This document shows positions 30,634-31,620 of a stretch of 31,620 nucleotides of DNA, one piece after another. The DNA is from a virus, in IMG/VR virus record IMGVR_UViG_3300044546_000352, positions 1 to 31,620 of that record. The stretch is one strand, 5' to 3'. Made by a program: the position numbers and the translations under genes. Each line of letters begins with the position of its first letter. Position 1 is the stretch's first letter. The notes below the pieces were generated by a model. That model made no database searches, was not told the DNA's origin, and saw nothing but the letters and a program-made list of their open reading frames with translations.

Positions 30634-30658
30634 AAACAAACAATTAAATACTTATATT

Positions 30659-30994
30659 ATGTACGACATTAACAAATTCTTAGAACACAGACGCTATATA
30701 GTTAGCGCGATTGACAAATTAGATTTTAACTTTGATGGTGTTGGCGATTACGATACCGATACCTTTGAATTTGAAATTGATATGGGTAATGTTAGCCTTG
30801 TGGTTAACGCAACTATAACGGAGACCTTTGTTGCGTATAGCAGAGAAACACGCTGGGAGCCAGCAGACTATTTACTTGAACGCGAATTGAGTGAAATCAA
30901 CGAGGCTTATTATATCACCAGCGAAGGCGATGAAATACCTTGTACCGATAACGAAATTGAAATTATTAAAAATGTAATTAAATCACTACTATAA
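30659..30994 (+). CDS. hypothetical early protein, 111 aa
   Basis: The ATG at 30659 follows the same leader end (ACTTATATT) as the first early gene; the frame extends upstream but without that signal. Starts MYDINKFLEHRRYIVSAIDK and is strikingly acidic (DGVGDYDTDTFEFEIDMG, EGDEIPCTDNEIE). Such acidic small early proteins can mimic DNA and block restriction or other DNA-binding host proteins. This is only a suggestion from composition. Its stop overlaps the next start (TAATG). Confidence 0.75.
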   Translation: MYDINKFLEHRRYIVSAIDKLDFNFDGVGDYDTDTFEFEIDMGNVSLVVNATITETFVAYSRETRWEPADYLLERELSEINEAYYITSEGDEIPCTDNEIEIIKNVIKSLL

Positions 30995-31149
30995 TGAAAG
31001 CAGATAAACAAACAACTAAAGAACCTCAATCATTAGCAAGCTACGAAAAAGGTTTATTAATTTTAGCCTTGCGCGATTACGATGCCTTTAGCAACAACAA
31101 AGAAATAACCAAGATGATTGAAGAAATTACAAAAAAACTAAAACTTTAA
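30994..31149 (+). CDS. small early protein, 51 aa
   Basis: ATG at 30994 overlapping the previous stop, TAA at 31147-31149. Starts MKADKQTTKEPQSLASYEKG, then a helical segment (LLILALRDYDAFSNNKEITK) and a basic end (KKLKL). Translation is coupled to its neighbours. Function unknown. Confidence 0.65.
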   Translation: MKADKQTTKEPQSLASYEKGLLILALRDYDAFSNNKEITKMIEEITKKLKL

Positions 31150-31152
31150 TTT

Positions 31153-31341
31153 ATGAACGCTTACCAAACCGAACGCGCTTACCTAAAGGTGATTGACACT
31201 ATTGTAAGTTGCACTACAAAAGACCAGTTAAGAACTGCTGAGAGAATGGCTGACTTTTTTATAAGCCGATTCAAGAAGCCAAGCGTTTTAAAATTGAACG
31301 TAAAAACACTTATTCAAAATCATTCGATAAATTGCATATGA
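31153..31341 (+). CDS. small early protein, 62 aa
   Basis: ATG at 31153. Starts MNAYQTERAYLKVIDTIVSC, is mostly helical (TKDQLRTAERMADFFISRFK) and ends with a short hydrophobic tail. Its stop overlaps the next start as ATGA. Function unknown. Confidence 0.65.
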   Translation: MNAYQTERAYLKVIDTIVSCTTKDQLRTAERMADFFISRFKKPSVLKLNVKTLIQNHSINCI

Positions 31342-31356
31342 AAATAGAAATTGCGA
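31336..31356 (+). repeat. 21-bp direct repeat at a start codon
   Basis: The 21 bases ATATGAAAATAGAAATTGCGA, given here as its ends ATATGAAAAT and GAAATTGCGA, cover the start of this gene and are identical to 363-383 at the start of the 111-aa gene. It gives both proteins the start MKIEIA and is a likely recombination site. Confidence 0.75.
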
Positions 31357-31580
31357 CTTTTAATTCGGGAACTTATAGCAAGCCTTGCGATTTGTATAAT
31401 GACATAGCAGTAGGCTCGGTACTTTGCGTTGGTCATTCTATTTTAAAGTCAAAAGGTTGTAAGTATTGCGTTTCGTATAAAGAAGAAAATAGTTATTACT
31501 TAGAAATATTAAAGGAAAGCACCCCTATTGTATCAGAGGTTATCTGTAATAGACCAAGTCCGCAGCTTTCAATTTTTTAA
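31338..31580 (+). CDS. hypothetical early protein, 80 aa
   Basis: The ATG at 31338 gives MKIEIATFNSGTYSKPCDLY; an in-frame TTG six bases earlier is less likely. Four cysteines lie in the first half (C17, C30, C41 and C44 as GCKYC), so a metal-binding knuckle or disulfide is possible. The rest is a small alpha/beta fold. Its last 38 codons are repeated at 1-114 because the molecule is circular. Function unknown. Confidence 0.75.
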   Translation: MKIEIATFNSGTYSKPCDLYNDIAVGSVLCVGHSILKSKGCKYCVSYKEENSYYLEILKESTPIVSEVICNRPSPQLSIF

Positions 31581-31592
31581 ACAACCCTAAAA
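31467..31592. repeat. terminal direct repeat, right copy
   Basis: Identical to bases 1-126. The following 28 bases match 364-391 instead of 127 onward, with a single shared base at the junction. The right end thus reads as the same locus without the 236-base segment 127-362. Confidence 0.95.
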
Positions 31593-31620
31593 TATGAAAA
31601 TAGAAATTGCGAATAAAATC

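Noticed and set aside
1-31620. CRISPR array, integrase, reverse transcriptase or diversity-generating element, tRNA
   Set aside because: No regularly spaced repeats, no recombinase or polymerase motifs and no tRNA folds were found on either strand by eye. A covariance or HMM search could still find a divergent one.

Overview
The window looks like an essentially complete genome of a tailed, siphovirus-type bacteriophage that infects a member of the Bacteroidota. The virion genes form one recognisable HK97-type set: small and large terminase, portal, prohead protease, capsid, tape measure and tail tip. Promoters fit the Bacteroidota consensus TTTG-N19-TAnnTTTG. Genes start behind A-rich leaders such as AAACAAACAA rather than Shine-Dalgarno sites, and the sequence is AT-rich. 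No integrase, lysogeny repressor of a known type, RNA polymerase, DNA polymerase, tRNA or CRISPR array was seen, so a virulent life style is the simplest reading. Bases 1-126 recur at 31467-31592, so the molecule is circular or circularly permuted, with a unit of about 31.5 kb. The right end then continues as a variant lacking bases 127-362.

Layout. A divergent control region at 30219-30432 carries two face-to-face promoters with matching palindromic operators. Rightward from it runs a short early operon of small unknown proteins (30433-31580, continuing through the circle into 1-1130). Leftward runs nearly everything else. From 30218 down to 28310 lie a small DNA-binding protein, a RecT-type annealing protein and a YqaJ-type exonuclease (a recombination pair). 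Next come an orphan DNA methyltransferase (27693-28316) and a GIY-YIG endonuclease (27005-27658). From 26743 to 24186 is a replication block (initiator-like protein and RecA-fold helicase), headed by a structured leader with its own promoter-like box. An HNH endonuclease (23602-24042) sits in its own unit with a strong promoter and a compact pseudoknot-like RNA. From 23582 to 21329 are small overlapping DNA-metabolism genes (VRR-NUC, DUF3820-type, NinB-like) and tiny ORFs.

The virion genes follow in canonical order: terminases (21310-19801), portal, protease, major capsid protein, head-tail joining proteins, tail tube candidate, tail chaperone candidate, tape measure, tail-tip proteins and fibre. 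They end in a lysis cassette of membrane protein, holin, M15 peptidase and spanin-like protein (2689-1067). Three hairpin terminators lie inside the late operon, after the capsid gene, after the small gene behind it, and after the tail-tube candidate. They probably set protein ratios.

The most unusual content is the pair of structured 5' leaders at 24056-24139 and 26794-26881. Both use the same interleaved helix order, and both also contain a 21-22 codon ORF ending shortly before the main start codon. Next in interest are the operator-bearing divergent promoter and the cassette-like small-gene region spanning the contig ends.
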